Assembly: GCA_947259175.1 (NCBI GenBank)
Contig: CAMYKW010000008.1
Location: 1 to 64,000, forward strand
Length of the DNA: 64,000 nt
DNA from: an uncultured Gammaproteobacteria bacterium
GTDB taxonomy: Bacteria; Pseudomonadota; Gammaproteobacteria; Arenicellales; JAANXG01
Direction: 5' to 3'
Shown here: piece by piece, positions 19,376-29,650 of the stretch
How the letters are laid out: the number at the start of each line of letters is the position of its first letter
Numbering within the stretch: position 1 is the first letter of the stretch
Made by a program: the position numbers and the translations under genes
Notes under the pieces: model-generated
Database searches by the model: none
The model's input: only the letters and a program-made list of their open reading frames with translations
Told to the model about the DNA's origin: nothing

Positions 19376-20719
19376 ATGCCTGATACCGACACCATTGTCG
19401 CCATCGCCACCCCGCCCGGCCGTGGCGGCATCGGTGTGGTGCGATTGTCGGGGCCCCTGACGCCGGCCATCGCCGCGTCGGTGTTGCGTCGGCTGCCGCC
19501 GGCGCGGCGGGCGGTCTACGCGGAATTTCTGGACGCCGACGGTAGCGCGATTGACCGCGGCATCGGATTGTACTTCCCCGCGCCGCACTCTTTCACCGGG
19601 GAGCACGTCGCGGAGCTGCAGGGCCACGGCGGCCCGGTGGTGTTGGACATGCTCGTAAGCCGGGTGGTGGCGCTGGGCGCCAGGCTCGCGCGCCCGGGGG
19701 AATTTTCCGAGCGTGCATTCTTAAACGGCAAACTGGATCTAGCCCAGGCGGAAGCAGTGGCTGATCTCATCGACAGCGGTTCGCGCGCTGCGGCGCGCTC
19801 GGCGATGCGATCCCTCAACGGGCAATTCTCACAGCGCATCACGCAGCTGGTGGAATCGATGGTGCGCTTGCGCATGTACGTCGAGGCGGCGATCGACTTT
19901 CCGGAAGAGGAGGTCGATTTCTTGAGTGACCGTCAGATCACCGACGACATCGCGGAACTGCTGGCGGAAATCGACCGCGTGCTGGCTGCGGCGCAGCAGG
20001 GGTGCCTGCTGCGCGAAGGCATGCGCATCGTGATCGCTGGCCCTCCCAATGCGGGCAAGTCCAGTCTGCTAAACGCGCTGGCACAGGTGGATCGCGCCAT
20101 CGTGAGCGCCACGCCGGGCACCACCCGAGACGTCGTCGACCAGCATATTCAGCTCGACGGGCTTCCGCTGCATCTTCTGGACACCGCGGGATTGCGCGAC
20201 GCCGCCGATCATATCGAGTACCAAGGAGTATCCCGCGCCCGTGAAGCCATGCAACAGGCCGATCGTGTGCTGGTCGTGGTGGATGACAGCGTCGCAGTCG
20301 ATCTCAACGCGCTGGTGGCGCAACTGCCGGCCGGGGTTCCGGCGACCGTGGTGCGCAACAAGATCGATCTATCCGGACGCAGGCCCGGGACGGCGAGCTC
20401 CGCCAACGGGGTGGAAGTGGCGGTCTCGGCCCAGACCGGCGCCGGACTCGAAGGCCTGAAACAACATCTCAAGCAGGCGATGGGCTACCAAACAGGCGGC
20501 GAACCGACGTTCATCGCCCGGCGCCGGCATTTGGAAGCGCTGAGCAGCGCCCGCGCCCGGGTGCTGTCCGGCCAGCGCGTTCTGGCCGAGCGCCGGGCCG
20601 GCGAGCTGCTGGCGGAAGAACTGCGCCTCGCCCAGCAGTCCCTGGCCGAAATCACCGGCGAGTTCACCAGCGACGACTTGCTGGGGCGGATTTTCTCGTC
20701 CTTTTGTATCGGGAAATAG
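19376..20719 (+). CDS. mnmE: tRNA modification GTPase MnmE
   Basis: With MnmG it installs the (carboxymethyl)aminomethyl group at wobble U34 of tRNA. 447 residues: an N-terminal formyl-THF-binding domain ([21 protein letters not shown]), a helical domain, and an inserted G domain with [21 protein letters not shown] and NKIDL. The terminal CIGK carries the catalytic Cys. The ATG at 19376 is preferred over a TTG one codon earlier. Its partner mnmG is 4.4 kb downstream. Confidence 0.97.
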   Translation: MPDTDTIVAIATPPGRGGIGVVRLSGPLTPAIAASVLRRLPPARRAVYAEFLDADGSAIDRGIGLYFPAPHSFTGEHVAELQGHGGPVVLDMLVSRVVALGARLARPGEFSERAFLNGKLDLAQAEAVADLIDSGSRAAARSAMRSLNGQFSQRITQLVESMVRLRMYVEAAIDFPEEEVDFLSDRQITDDIAELLAEIDRVLAAAQQGCLLREGMRIVIAGPPNAGKSSLLNALAQVDRAIVSATPGTTRDVVDQHIQLDGLPLHLLDTAGLRDAADHIEYQGVSRAREAMQQADRVLVVVDDSVAVDLNALVAQLPAGVPATVVRNKIDLSGRRPGTASSANGVEVAVSAQTGAGLEGLKQHLKQAMGYQTGGEPTFIARRRHLEALSSARARVLSGQRVLAERRAGELLAEELRLAQQSLAEITGEFTSDDLLGRIFSSFCIGK

Positions 20720-20727
20720 CGCGGTCG

Positions 20728-22773
20728 CTAAGGCGGAGCGGTCCTGGCAGCTCGGTGACCCGCTGCCGTAAAATGGCGCACCCGCCAGCGCAGCTGGTCC
20801 ACGAAGTCCGGGCGGGTGACGCCGCCGTAGCGCAACATGATGTACAAACCGATGATCCGCTTGCAGTCGGGTGCCAGCTCCGGGCGTGCGGCCGAGATTC
20901 GCTGATAAAAATCCATCGGTCCCTCGTGGGCATGGCGCGCCAAACCGGATCTTCCCAACTTCGCGCAAAAACGCCGATAACTGGCCGCAACCGGATCCGG
21001 TTTGTCGCGCTTCGTCAGCAACGTGGCGGCCAACACCAGCAACAATGCCCCGATGCCGATGAACAAGGTCGTCGCCACTTGCAACCACGACGGAGTTTCG
21101 AAGCCGAGAGACTGCAACAGGCGTAATTGGCGTGCCGGCCCATAGGCCATGACCCACCGGTTCCAGGCGGTGTTCGCGGCGTCCCAATACATTCCCAGGC
21201 GGGACCATTGGCGCGCCAGCCAGCGACCCTCGAGCAGCGCGCGTATGGTGGCCGCCTCGAGCTCGCCCGGCAGTGCGCCTTGCGCGAGCAGCGCCTGCAA
21301 CGCGGTCATGCCCAGCTCAATGCGCTCCGGCGCCACCGCGGCCGTGGGGTCGACGCGTATCCAGCCGCGCCCATCGCGCCAAACCTCCGTCCACGCGTGT
21401 GCGTCCGTCTGGCGGACCACCAGGTAGTCACCGGCGTCATTCCAAACGCCGCCCTGGTAGCCCACCACCAGGCGGCTGGGGATGCCGGTGTGGCGCATCA
21501 GCATCGCGAACGCGGTGGCGTAATGTTCGCAGTATCCACGACGGGTCCCGAACATGAATGCGTCCAGGGTGTCATCGGCCAACAGCGGCGGCGAGAGTGT
21601 GTAATGAAAATCCTGCTCATTAAAAAAACGCAGCGCCGCGTCCACCGGATCGGAACCGCGCCGCCATTCGTCGACCAGTTCCTGGATCCGCGCGCTCGCC
21701 GGCCGCGGGGCGCGCAGGTGGAACTCACGAGCTGCGGGTGTCAGCTCCGAGATGTCGTGCGCCGGATATGAGCGCATTGCATAGTGGATCCGCTGTTCCA
21801 CCCGCTTCTTCGCCTCGAGTACAAATCCCGGGTGCGCAATGGCGGTCGCCGGGACCATGGCCGGTAGGTCCAGGGCCACCAGCCAATGGTGGCCGGTGGC
21901 CTCGTAGTCGACGGTGTAGCTAACCGGCGGCCCGTCGCCGCGAAAACGCCACGCCTCAGTGTTGACCGCGATCCTATCGGCGCCCGAACGGGACCAGGCA
22001 GTACCGTCGGTGTGGCTCAACACCAATGATCGCCAATACAATTGATGCGCCGGCGGCGCCGGTCCGGTGAAATGCACGCGGAACGCCACTGCATCGTCGC
22101 TGGACAAGGCATTGAACGATCCCGGGACCACGGTGTCGCTCAAGCCGGTACGCGCCGCGAACGCGTCCCCCGGCAGCCCCCACAGGCTGCCCTGGATGCG
22201 GGGAAACAACAGATACAGCAACAGCATGATGGGGATCGCGCGCCACAAGATCGCCAGCGTCAACCGCACCCCTTCTGACGCGGGAAATGTGTTGGGCAGA
22301 CTGAGCCGCACCAGTGCAGCGGTTGTGACCACCGCGACGATCATCGCCAGCGCGGCGGTAATCAGGGACTGGGAGAACAGGAATGCCCCCAGGGTAAGGA
22401 AATAAAGCAGAAAGACGGAGACAAAATAGTCGCGCAACGAACGGATTTCCAGAATCTTCAAACCGACCAACAGGGCCAACAGGCTGATGCCCGCCTCGCG
22501 CCCCAACAAGGTCCCGTACGTGTTGATCACCGCCACCAGCGCCGCAATCAGCAGGCCCCAGCGCAGCAGTCGTCCCGGCGACCGCCAACTGTAGTTTTCC
22601 ACCAGGTAGCGCCACGCAAGCATGCCGCACACGCCGAGGCTCAACCACAACGGCTGTCGGTGTATGTGCAGCGCCAGGGCCGCCACCGCACTCAACAGCA
22701 AGCCGTTCGCCGCGTGGCGATCCGGCGCCCGATCCGGGGGGCGGTAGGTGCGTAATCTAAACCACCGCGTCAC
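20728..22773 (-). CDS. TgpA-like membrane transglutaminase (DUF3488)
   Basis: 681 residues: N-terminal multi-helix membrane part (about 25-200), an extracytoplasmic transglutaminase core with the triad in RRGYCEHYATAF (Cys), DAHAWTEV (His) and VDPTAAV (Asp), then a membrane helix (about 560-585) and a C-terminal cytoplasmic DUF4129 tail. The homologue in Pseudomonas (TgpA) is reported as essential, but the physiological substrate is not clear. GTG start at 22773 with GAGGAGAGGGGA just upstream. It belongs with the DUF58 and MoxR genes, though element C lies in the 184-base gap before it. Confidence 0.88.
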   Translation of the reverse strand: MTRWFRLRTYRPPDRAPDRHAANGLLLSAVAALALHIHRQPLWLSLGVCGMLAWRYLVENYSWRSPGRLLRWGLLIAALVAVINTYGTLLGREAGISLLALLVGLKILEIRSLRDYFVSVFLLYFLTLGAFLFSQSLITAALAMIVAVVTTAALVRLSLPNTFPASEGVRLTLAILWRAIPIMLLLYLLFPRIQGSLWGLPGDAFAARTGLSDTVVPGSFNALSSDDAVAFRVHFTGPAPPAHQLYWRSLVLSHTDGTAWSRSGADRIAVNTEAWRFRGDGPPVSYTVDYEATGHHWLVALDLPAMVPATAIAHPGFVLEAKKRVEQRIHYAMRSYPAHDISELTPAAREFHLRAPRPASARIQELVDEWRRGSDPVDAALRFFNEQDFHYTLSPPLLADDTLDAFMFGTRRGYCEHYATAFAMLMRHTGIPSRLVVGYQGGVWNDAGDYLVVRQTDAHAWTEVWRDGRGWIRVDPTAAVAPERIELGMTALQALLAQGALPGELEAATIRALLEGRWLARQWSRLGMYWDAANTAWNRWVMAYGPARQLRLLQSLGFETPSWLQVATTLFIGIGALLLVLAATLLTKRDKPDPVAASYRRFCAKLGRSGLARHAHEGPMDFYQRISAARPELAPDCKRIIGLYIMLRYGGVTRPDFVDQLRWRVRHFTAAGHRAARTAPP

Positions 22774-22833
22774 TCCCCTCTCCTCGTAACGGGGAGCTTA
22801 ACAAGTCGCCCTGGACCAGCCAGAGCCCGGATA

Positions 22834-22938
22834 GTCCAGCTACTATTCACAGCACGCTTTAGTGGAACTCGCAACGCCATTTCCATGAATAGTCATCCTA
22901 AATTGGTTTTAATCTCTTGCCGGGAATAGTAGCCGGGC
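22834..22938. repeat. Terminal-inverted-repeat element C
   Basis: 105 bp; left arm GTCCAGCTACTATTC (22834-22848), right arm GAATAGTAGCCGGGC (22924-22938), two mismatches between the arms. Unlike A and B it lies inside a co-directional gene cluster, between DUF58 and the transglutaminase. The internal sequence differs from A and B. Confidence 0.8.
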
Positions 22939-22957
22939 GATTGGTGCCATATGCGGG

Positions 22958-23884
22958 TTACTCATAGCCCGGGTCCCACAGGGCAAGGGAACGCAGGCAA
23001 CGATGCAGGTGCCGCCCGCCGGAATCCGGCTCGATTTCCAGGTCCGGCAAACGCAGTCCGTAACGTAAGCCCGCCCGTTCGGCGTCCAGCACCCAACGGC
23101 AAATCACGCCGAGGCGTTCGTCCATGCGACCGCCGTGGGTCGCAGCCCAATCCAGCCACAGCTCTCCCCCGGTAGAATCGCCGAAGCGCTTCGTCAACCA
23201 ACCGGCGCCACGAGCGGCGGCCTTCCAGTGCACATGTCGCGGAGGATCCGCGGGCTGGTATGTGCGCAGACCCACGAAGTCATCGCCATCCAAGCTCTGC
23301 CCGCGGTGGTGACGCTGGGAGGCGGCCGGTTCGTGGGGCCAGGGCAGCCGCGGGCCGGGGGCGGGGTACACCAGACAGCGGCTTGCGGGGCGCATGGGTT
23401 TCGCCCAGGTGTAAAGCAGGCCGAACGGAAAGGTGCTGGATACCGAAAATACCGGGCACTGCAAGTACCCGCGACGCTCTGCCGCCACCGTCAACGCCAA
23501 CGGGCGCGAGCTTTGCGGTGCGAAGTCGAGACACCGTGATTGGGTGTCGGACAGCACCCATACCCCGGGGCGCCGGGTATCGGAAGCGTTGTGGATGTGA
23601 ATCGGAAACTGCGCCGATTGACCGGCGAATACCGGCTCGGCATCCTTGACCGTCACGCGCAAACCGGAGACGTTGCGTTGAGTGTAAAGCATCGACACCA
23701 GGCCCACGGCTGCAAGCGTGAATGTAAACCCATAGGCGAGACCGTTGTTGTAATTGACCGCAGCCAGCAGCATAACCAGGAGCAACAACGCGAAGTACAG
23801 CCCGTTACGGGTCGGCAGCATGTACAGACGCCGCCGGCCGAGCACGTGTACGTCGGCCGCGGGACCCACAGGGGCGGTATCCAC
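22958..23884 (-). CDS. DUF58 domain protein
   Basis: 308 residues with two N-terminal membrane helices (about 28-75), a beta-rich middle, and the DUF58 signature: DGDDFVGLRTYQPADPPRHVHWKAAAR followed by LTKRF. The family is co-encoded with MoxR ATPases and transglutaminases across bacteria, and is thought to act in assembly or signalling at the membrane; the mechanism is unknown. It starts 16 bases after moxR. Confidence 0.87.
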   Translation of the reverse strand: MDTAPVGPAADVHVLGRRRLYMLPTRNGLYFALLLLVMLLAAVNYNNGLAYGFTFTLAAVGLVSMLYTQRNVSGLRVTVKDAEPVFAGQSAQFPIHIHNASDTRRPGVWVLSDTQSRCLDFAPQSSRPLALTVAAERRGYLQCPVFSVSSTFPFGLLYTWAKPMRPASRCLVYPAPGPRLPWPHEPAASQRHHRGQSLDGDDFVGLRTYQPADPPRHVHWKAAARGAGWLTKRFGDSTGGELWLDWAATHGGRMDERLGVICRWVLDAERAGLRYGLRLPDLEIEPDSGGRHLHRCLRSLALWDPGYE

Positions 23885-23899
23885 AGCGCGCTATCCCGT

Positions 23900-24859
23900 C
23901 TAAGGAATGGCGACCAAACGCAGCAGGCGTTCGACCATCGCGTTGCCGTCCTCGGCATCGTCGCTGGCGGCCTGCAGGCGATGACCGAATACCGCAGGGG
24001 CGACCGCTTGCACATCCTCGGGGAGTACCAGTTCGCGCGAGGACAACAGCGCCCATGCCTTGGCGGCGCGGACCAGTGACAGGCCGGCGCGGGGCGAAAG
24101 TCCGTGCAACAGCCAACCGGCCTCACGGGTCGCACTGAGCAAGGCCTGCACGTAATCCAGCAGCGCGTCGCTGCACGCCACGCGATCGACGCTGCGTTGC
24201 AGGGCGGTGAATCGCGCGGCATCGGTGCTGGGTGGCAGCGCTTCGAGCATCATCCGCCGGTCGCTGGAGCGCAGTAACTTGCGTTCCGCTTCCTGATTGG
24301 GAAATCCAATGTCGAGGCGCATCAGGAATCGGTCCAGCTGTGACTCCGGCAGCGGAAATGTTCCGATCTGGTGGCGCGGATTCTGCGTGGCGATGACGAA
24401 AAACGGTTGCGGCAACGCATGGGTCTCCCCCTCCGCCGTCACCTGGTGCTCCTCCATCGCCTCCAGCAACGCGCTTTGGGCCTTCGGCGTCGCGCGATTG
24501 ATCTCGTCTGCCAGCACCACGGAGGCGAATATGGGTCCCGGGTGAAAGCGGAACGCCTGCCTGTCGGTGTCGTACACCGACACCCCGAGGATGTCCGCCG
24601 GCAATAGATCACTGGTGAATTGGATACGGCTGAATTGCAGGCCCAGCACCTTGGCCAGCGCATGGGCCAAGGTAGTCTTGCCGACTCCCGGGATGTCTTC
24701 GATCAGCAAATGGCCGCGAGCCAACAGGCAGCTCAGGGCCAGTCGAATTGTTTCGCCTTTTCCGAAAATGACCCGCTCCACCTCGGCGACGATCTGCTCT
24801 AATGCAGCCGCCACACCTTGGTGTGCGATCTCTACTTTTTTTAATCCGGCATCCATCAT
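23900..24859 (-). CDS. MoxR family AAA+ ATPase
   Basis: 319 residues. Walker A GVGKTTLAHALAK, Walker B VLADEINRATPKAQSALLEAMEE, sensor ATQNP and the arginine-finger region PESQLDRFLMRLDIGFP are intact. MoxR proteins act as chaperones that mature partner proteins; the partners here are probably the DUF58 and transglutaminase products, both minus strand downstream. Two adjacent ATGs (24859, 24856) are possible starts. Divergent from mnmG. Confidence 0.9.
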   Translation of the reverse strand: MMDAGLKKVEIAHQGVAAALEQIVAEVERVIFGKGETIRLALSCLLARGHLLIEDIPGVGKTTLAHALAKVLGLQFSRIQFTSDLLPADILGVSVYDTDRQAFRFHPGPIFASVVLADEINRATPKAQSALLEAMEEHQVTAEGETHALPQPFFVIATQNPRHQIGTFPLPESQLDRFLMRLDIGFPNQEAERKLLRSSDRRMMLEALPPSTDAARFTALQRSVDRVACSDALLDYVQALLSATREAGWLLHGLSPRAGLSLVRAAKAWALLSSRELVLPEDVQAVAPAVFGHRLQAASDDAEDGNAMVERLLRLVAIP

Positions 24860-25015
24860 TCATGTCGACCGCAGCGTCACCCGCGGCTATTAGCAGATAA
24901 GTGTAGACCGAAATGGCGGCTGGTCCGAAACTTCTTGGCCGATTTCACGCCGCCACATCCTCGACAGGTCGCGGGACACCGCCCGGGATGCCCGCGGTGA
25001 CCGGCGCTTTTGCGC

Positions 25016-25043
25016 TTGCAATGCCCCGGCCAGGCTTTATGAT
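25016..25043 (+). promoter_or_regulatory. Promoter candidate for mnmG
   Basis: -35 box TTGCAA (25016-25021), 16-base spacer, -10 box TATGAT (25038-25043), 33 bases before the mnmG start codon. Confidence 0.6.
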
Positions 25044-25075
25044 TCGGCAACTCACACAACACCGCGTTGGCGACC

Positions 25076-26962
25076 ATGCAATTTCCACATGAATTCGATG
25101 TTATCGTGGTGGGCGGAGGCCACGCCGGGACCGAGGCGGCGCTGGCGTCGGCGCGGATTGGCTGCCGCACATTGTTGCTGACGCACAATATCGAGACCAT
25201 CGGCCAGATGTCGTGTAATCCGGCCATCGGCGGTATCGGCAAGGGGCACATCGTCAAGGAGATCGATGCCCTGGGCGGCGCCATGGCGCAAGCCATAGAC
25301 CGAGCCGGCATTCAGTTCCGCACCCTCAATGCGCGCAAGGGTCCGGCGGTGCGGGCGACGCGGGCCCAGGCCGACCGGGTGTTGTACAAGCAAATGATTA
25401 GGCAGGCGCTGGAGAGCCAGCCGCGCCTCCAGTTGTTTCAACAGGCGGTGGATGACCTGGTCCTCGATCAGGGACGGATCGCCGGCGTGGTGACCCAAAT
25501 GGGACTGCGCTTTGCCGCACGCGCAGTGGTGTTGACCGCCGGAACGTTTCTCGGCGGCCGCATCCATATCGGCGAGTCCAATTATGAGGGGGGACGCGCC
25601 GGTGATCCACCGGCAGTCGCACTGGCGCGGCGGCTGCGGGAGTTGCCGTTTCGCGTCGACCGATTGAAGACCGGCACGCCTCCGCGCATTGACGGCAAGA
25701 CCATCGACTACGACGCGCTGGAGGAACAGCCCGGCGATCAGCGGGTGCCGGCGTTCTCTTACCTCGGACACGCCGGTTTGCACCCACGCCAAATCAGTTG
25801 CCACATTACCACCACCAACGAGCGCACCCACGACATCATCCGCAATGGCCTGGATCGCTCGCCGTTGTACTGTGGGGTGATCGAGGGCGTTGGGCCGCGC
25901 TATTGCCCGTCAATCGAAGACAAGGTGGTGCGATTCGCCGACAAGAACTCGCACCAGATTTTTGTCGAGCCCGAAGGCCTGAGTACCGGTGAGGTGTACC
26001 CCAACGGCATCTCCACCAGCCTGCCCTTTGATGTGCAGTGGGACCTGGTGCGCAGCATCAAGGGATTCGCGCGGGCGGCCATTACACGCCCGGGTTACGC
26101 CATCGAATACGATTTCTTCGATCCACGGGACCTGCGGCCCAGCCTGGAAACCCGTTTCGTGCCGGGATTGTTTTTCGCCGGGCAGATCAACGGCACGACC
26201 GGTTACGAAGAGGCGGCGGGCCAGGGCCTGGTGGCGGGCATCAATGCGGCGCGCCAGGTGCGGGGGGATGAGCCGTGGTGGCCGCGCCGCGACCAGGCGT
26301 ACATCGGCGTGCTGATCGATGACTTGATTACCCGGGGCACCAGCGAGCCCTATCGCATGTTCACGTCGCGGGCTGAGTACCGGCTGATGCTGCGCGAGGA
26401 CAACGCGGATCTACGCCTCACCGAGACCGGCCGCGGATTGGGCCTGGTGGACGACGCCCGCTGGCGGGTGTTCGCCGAAAAACGCGATGCTATGGATCGC
26501 GAGCGGCAGCGATTGCAGAGCACCTTTGTGCGCCCCGGCGACGTTCCCGAATCCCAGTTGATGCGAGTGTTGGGACAGCCGTTGCAGCGTGAGTGCAGCT
26601 GCCTGGAATTGCTCCGCCGCCCGGAGGTCGGTTACGACCAGCTGATGTCGTTGCCCGGCATCGGTCCTGGGGTTTCGGACCCGAAGGTCGCTGAACAGAT
26701 CGAGATTCAGGCGCGTTACGCGGGATACATCGATCGCCAGCACCAGGAAATCGAGCGCCATCGGCGCCACGAAACAGCGCGGTTGCCGTGCGACATGGAC
26801 TACACTGAGGTTCGTGGCCTGTCCGCCGAGGTGCGCCAGAAATTGAGCCAGCACCGACCGGAGACCATCGGACAGGCGTCACGAATATCCGGGGTGACGC
26901 CGGCGGCGATCTCGTTGCTGCTGGTTCACCTGAAAAAGAAAGCGGTGCTGAGCGCGGCTTAA
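25076..26962 (+). CDS. mnmG: tRNA uridine-5-carboxymethylaminomethyl modification enzyme MnmG
   Basis: FAD/NADH partner of MnmE (formerly GidA). 628 residues against 629 in E. coli. FAD-binding [31 protein letters not shown], the CxxC-like and AGTFLGG regions, [17 protein letters not shown] and [20 protein letters not shown] are all present. The ATG at 25076 aligns with the family start; a TTG three codons earlier is also open. Downstream, rsmG would normally follow directly, but here 2.7 kb with three genes and a repeat intervene. Confidence 0.97.
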   Translation: MQFPHEFDVIVVGGGHAGTEAALASARIGCRTLLLTHNIETIGQMSCNPAIGGIGKGHIVKEIDALGGAMAQAIDRAGIQFRTLNARKGPAVRATRAQADRVLYKQMIRQALESQPRLQLFQQAVDDLVLDQGRIAGVVTQMGLRFAARAVVLTAGTFLGGRIHIGESNYEGGRAGDPPAVALARRLRELPFRVDRLKTGTPPRIDGKTIDYDALEEQPGDQRVPAFSYLGHAGLHPRQISCHITTTNERTHDIIRNGLDRSPLYCGVIEGVGPRYCPSIEDKVVRFADKNSHQIFVEPEGLSTGEVYPNGISTSLPFDVQWDLVRSIKGFARAAITRPGYAIEYDFFDPRDLRPSLETRFVPGLFFAGQINGTTGYEEAAGQGLVAGINAARQVRGDEPWWPRRDQAYIGVLIDDLITRGTSEPYRMFTSRAEYRLMLREDNADLRLTETGRGLGLVDDARWRVFAEKRDAMDRERQRLQSTFVRPGDVPESQLMRVLGQPLQRECSCLELLRRPEVGYDQLMSLPGIGPGVSDPKVAEQIEIQARYAGYIDRQHQEIERHRRHETARLPCDMDYTEVRGLSAEVRQKLSQHRPETIGQASRISGVTPAAISLLLVHLKKKAVLSAA

Positions 26963-27008
26963 TTGCGCGTCGCGGGGCTCGCGCAGCAATGCGTGCGGAA
27001 CATCGAGA

Positions 27009-27848
27009 ATGCTCGGGCAATACAAAATAACGAAGAAACTTGAGACCGGTGCAACCGGCGAACTTTATTTGGCCGAAGATCCGCAAAAAGGGCAGGTAGC
27101 CATCAAGGTGTTGCAACTGGCGAGCCAGTACCCAAAACCGGCGGAGCGGGCCGCGGCCGCAGAGCGCATCTTGCAGGCTGCGCAGGCGCTGTCGCGGTTG
27201 CGGCACCCCAACCTGGTGCGCATCTATGATGTCCGGGTGGTGGACGACGCTATCCGTATCGTGATGAATTACCTTCCGGGGCGCAATCTTTCCTATTACA
27301 TCGCCAAAGAGCAGCTGAGCCTGGAGGAAGTTTTCGAAGTGACGATCAAGGCGGCCCAGGGGCTGGCCTATGCGCACCAGCACGCCGTCATTCATCGCGA
27401 CGTCAAGCCCGCGAACATCATCTACAATCGCGACAGCAGGGACCTGACGGTCACCGACTTTGGCTTGTCCATGGTGGCGGGTCCAGGCAAGCGAAAGACA
27501 AAGACGTTTGCCGGCACCCCCTACTATATGGCGCCCGAGCAGATCGCCGGCAACCGGGTGGACGCACGCGCCGACATCTACGCGCTGGGGGCGACCCTGT
27601 TTCAGCTGCTGACCGGCGGCGTGCCGTTTGAGGCCGGCTCCCTCGAGGACCTCGTTCGCAAGATTGAGAAAGAGCCGCCCCCCGACATACTTGCCGTGCG
27701 ACCCGGACTGGCAAGCGCGGGGGTATGCCTGCGCGCGATCATGGACAATGTATTACAAAAGCTCCCCAAAGACCGCTATCAGTCCTGCGACGAGTTTATC
27801 GAAGACCTGGTGCCGTGCGCAGACGTGATCGTTAATACCCTGCAATGA
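27009..27848 (+). CDS. Hanks-type serine/threonine protein kinase
   Basis: 279 residues, kinase domain only, with no membrane segment or PASTA repeats, so a soluble kinase. The Gly-rich loop is ETGATGELYLAE (12-23), catalytic Lys33, HRDVKPANI (129-137), DFG (150-152) and the GTPYYMAPEQ activation-loop end (169-178) are intact; Thr164, Thr166 and Thr170 are candidate autophosphorylation sites. It overlaps the PP2C gene by four bases (ATGA). Such pairs are often tied to type VI secretion, but no T6SS gene is visible here. Substrate unknown. Confidence 0.9.
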   Translation: MLGQYKITKKLETGATGELYLAEDPQKGQVAIKVLQLASQYPKPAERAAAAERILQAAQALSRLRHPNLVRIYDVRVVDDAIRIVMNYLPGRNLSYYIAKEQLSLEEVFEVTIKAAQGLAYAHQHAVIHRDVKPANIIYNRDSRDLTVTDFGLSMVAGPGKRKTKTFAGTPYYMAPEQIAGNRVDARADIYALGATLFQLLTGGVPFEAGSLEDLVRKIEKEPPPDILAVRPGLASAGVCLRAIMDNVLQKLPKDRYQSCDEFIEDLVPCADVIVNTLQ

Positions 27849-28675
27849 TCCTCAGAGACGCCATAAAGATCGCGGTTGCCTCGCACACCGGGAGGGTGCG
27901 CCAGCACAACGAAGACAGCACTGCCTACAATATCGACATCGGTCTGGCGGTGCTGGCCGACGGAATGGGCGGTTATCGTGCGGGTGAAGTGGCCAGCGCG
28001 ATGGCCACCACCACGATCTACCGTGAAACCCGCGCCGCCCTGGAGACCTTGGTGCGCGGTCAGACCGACCAGGCCAGCGGGTATCACTATGAGTCGCTGG
28101 TAATGCGGGACGCCATCGCCACCGCGAACGAAATCATCTTCCGGGCGGCGCGCGAAGCCCCCGAATTCAACGGGATGGGCACCACGGCGGTGGCAAGTCT
28201 GTTCTACGACAACCGGGTGACGATCGCCCATGTCGGTGATTCTCGCGGATATCGCTGGCGAGGCGGCAAGCTGGAGCAGCTCACCCTGGATCACACGGTG
28301 GTCCAGGAATACCTCAACAGCGGTCTGTATACCCCGGAGCAAGCCCGCGCTTCGACAGACAAGAATCTGGTGACGCGCGCACTGGGAATCTCGGCAGACG
28401 TAGAGGTCGATCTCGGGGAATACAAGGTGCAGGCGCAGGACATATACCTGTTGTGTTCGGACGGACTCACCGACCTGGTCGATGATGCGGTCATTGCGGC
28501 GACGTTCGAAAAAGCCAACCAAAGTCTCAACCAAACCGCACTGCGGCTGGTGGAGCTGGCGAACCGCAAGGGCGGAACCGACAACATTTCCATTATTCTG
28601 GCGCGCATCGCGAAACCATTCGCGTCACCGAGCTCGTGGCAGACCAAGCTCGCAGACTGGTTCACCAGTACTTGA
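27845..28675 (+). CDS. PP2C-family serine/threonine protein phosphatase
   Basis: 276 residues, cytoplasmic. Metal-binding and catalytic motifs follow family order: an N-terminal RVRQHNEDS (the Arg that binds phosphate and an acidic pair), LADGMGGYRAGEVAS, GMGTTAVA, VGDSRGYRW, LCSDGLTDLVDD and GGTDNISII. It should reverse the action of the adjacent kinase, with which it overlaps by four bases in a translationally coupled pair. The last 25 residues, Ser/Trp-rich, extend beyond the catalytic fold. Confidence 0.9.
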   Translation: MILRDAIKIAVASHTGRVRQHNEDSTAYNIDIGLAVLADGMGGYRAGEVASAMATTTIYRETRAALETLVRGQTDQASGYHYESLVMRDAIATANEIIFRAAREAPEFNGMGTTAVASLFYDNRVTIAHVGDSRGYRWRGGKLEQLTLDHTVVQEYLNSGLYTPEQARASTDKNLVTRALGISADVEVDLGEYKVQAQDIYLLCSDGLTDLVDDAVIAATFEKANQSLNQTALRLVELANRKGGTDNISIILARIAKPFASPSSWQTKLADWFTST

Positions 28676-28842
28676 GCGTCTGAAGCCGCCCAACACCCAC
28701 CGAATCGCTGCGGCGCTGGGGATCCCCCGGGTACGCGCCGTCATCAACCGATCCGTTCACGACTCCGTGCGCCCTCTCATCCGACCATAGCTGCCCGTTC
28801 GCCGCCGGGGGTTGCGCGCCGTTGTCGTGCAAGTCAGTATCA

Positions 28843-28981
28843 CGCTAACGCGGATATTGCCCCAAGGATAGCGGAGGCCGGCGAAGAGACCGGGTGGCTG
28901 GGCGCCGCGCAAGAGCGAAACCCATAGCCGTAGCCTTGGGTTGGGTAAAGCGCAGGCACAGGCGTACGAGACCGAGCCAGA
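28843..28981 (-). repeat. Dispersed hairpin repeat, copy 3 (inverted)
   Basis: The reverse complement aligns along nearly its whole length with copy 2 (about 80 percent by eye), including GGCTCG-TCTCG-ACGCCTG, the C(TACG)G core and the CCCGGTCTCTTCGCC block. One stem arm has two substitutions, so the hairpin is weaker. It sits in the 446-base gap between the PP2C and DUF302 genes. Bases 28676-28842 show nothing else; 28982-29121 must hold the DUF302 promoter. Confidence 0.75.
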
Positions 28982-29121
28982 GCCGCGAAAAGCGATGGCC
29001 GTGGTACGCAATGCAACTGACTACTTGAACAATTATCCTTTATCAATCATGTTGACAGCTCTGATTTTCGCCGCCAGGGCGCGATATTCGGGCTAAACCC
29101 AAACCCGGGAGGGGTAGACCT

Positions 29122-29577
29122 ATGCGCACAAAGCTTGTCGTGTTGTTTTCCGTGTTGTCGATCGCTACTGCGGCGGCCGCTGACAACGGTCTAATGGTTA
29201 AACCGAGCGCCTACAGTGTGGCCGAGACCCTGGATCGGCTGGAGCGGGTGCTGCAGGAAAAGGGACTGACGATTGTTGCCCGTGTCGACCACAGCGCCGG
29301 CGCCGCCAAGGCAAAACTGAACTTGCGTCCCACGCAGCTGTTGATATTCGGTAACCCCAAGATGGGCACCGCTCTAATGCAAAGCAACCAGGGGATTGGG
29401 ATCGACCTGCCGATGAAGGTGCTGGCGTGGCAGGACGACCAGGGCCGGGTTTGGATTTCGTATAACGATCCCGCCTATCTCGCCGGCCGCCATCAGGTCC
29501 AGGATCGTGGCGAGGTCATCAAAAAAATGACCGGGGCGCTGGCCAAACTGACGGATAAGGCGGTGTCCAAGCCTTGA
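29122..29577 (+). CDS. Exported DUF302 domain protein
   Basis: 151 residues. A signal peptide (residues 1-20, ending AAAAADN) is followed by a DUF302 domain with the family pattern KPSAYSVAETLDRLERVLQ, ARVDHSAGAA, LLIFGNPKMGTALMQ, GIDLPMKVLAW and WISYNDPAYLA. DUF302 proteins are periplasmic or membrane-linked and of unknown function. Very good ribosome binding site (GGGAGGGG). It sits between the kinase/phosphatase pair and rsmG. Confidence 0.85.
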   Translation: MRTKLVVLFSVLSIATAAAADNGLMVKPSAYSVAETLDRLERVLQEKGLTIVARVDHSAGAAKAKLNLRPTQLLIFGNPKMGTALMQSNQGIGIDLPMKVLAWQDDQGRVWISYNDPAYLAGRHQVQDRGEVIKKMTGALAKLTDKAVSKP

Positions 29578-29650
29578 CCCGCCGGCTGTTGGCGTCGCTG
29601 CGGCGGTGAGTCGCGAGCGCACCACGCGCTCGTTGGGCGGTGGTCGCCAA

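Noticed and set aside
24860-25075. Short plus-strand frames in the moxR-mnmG gap
   Set aside because: No start with a ribosome binding site; the sequence is better explained as the divergent promoter region.
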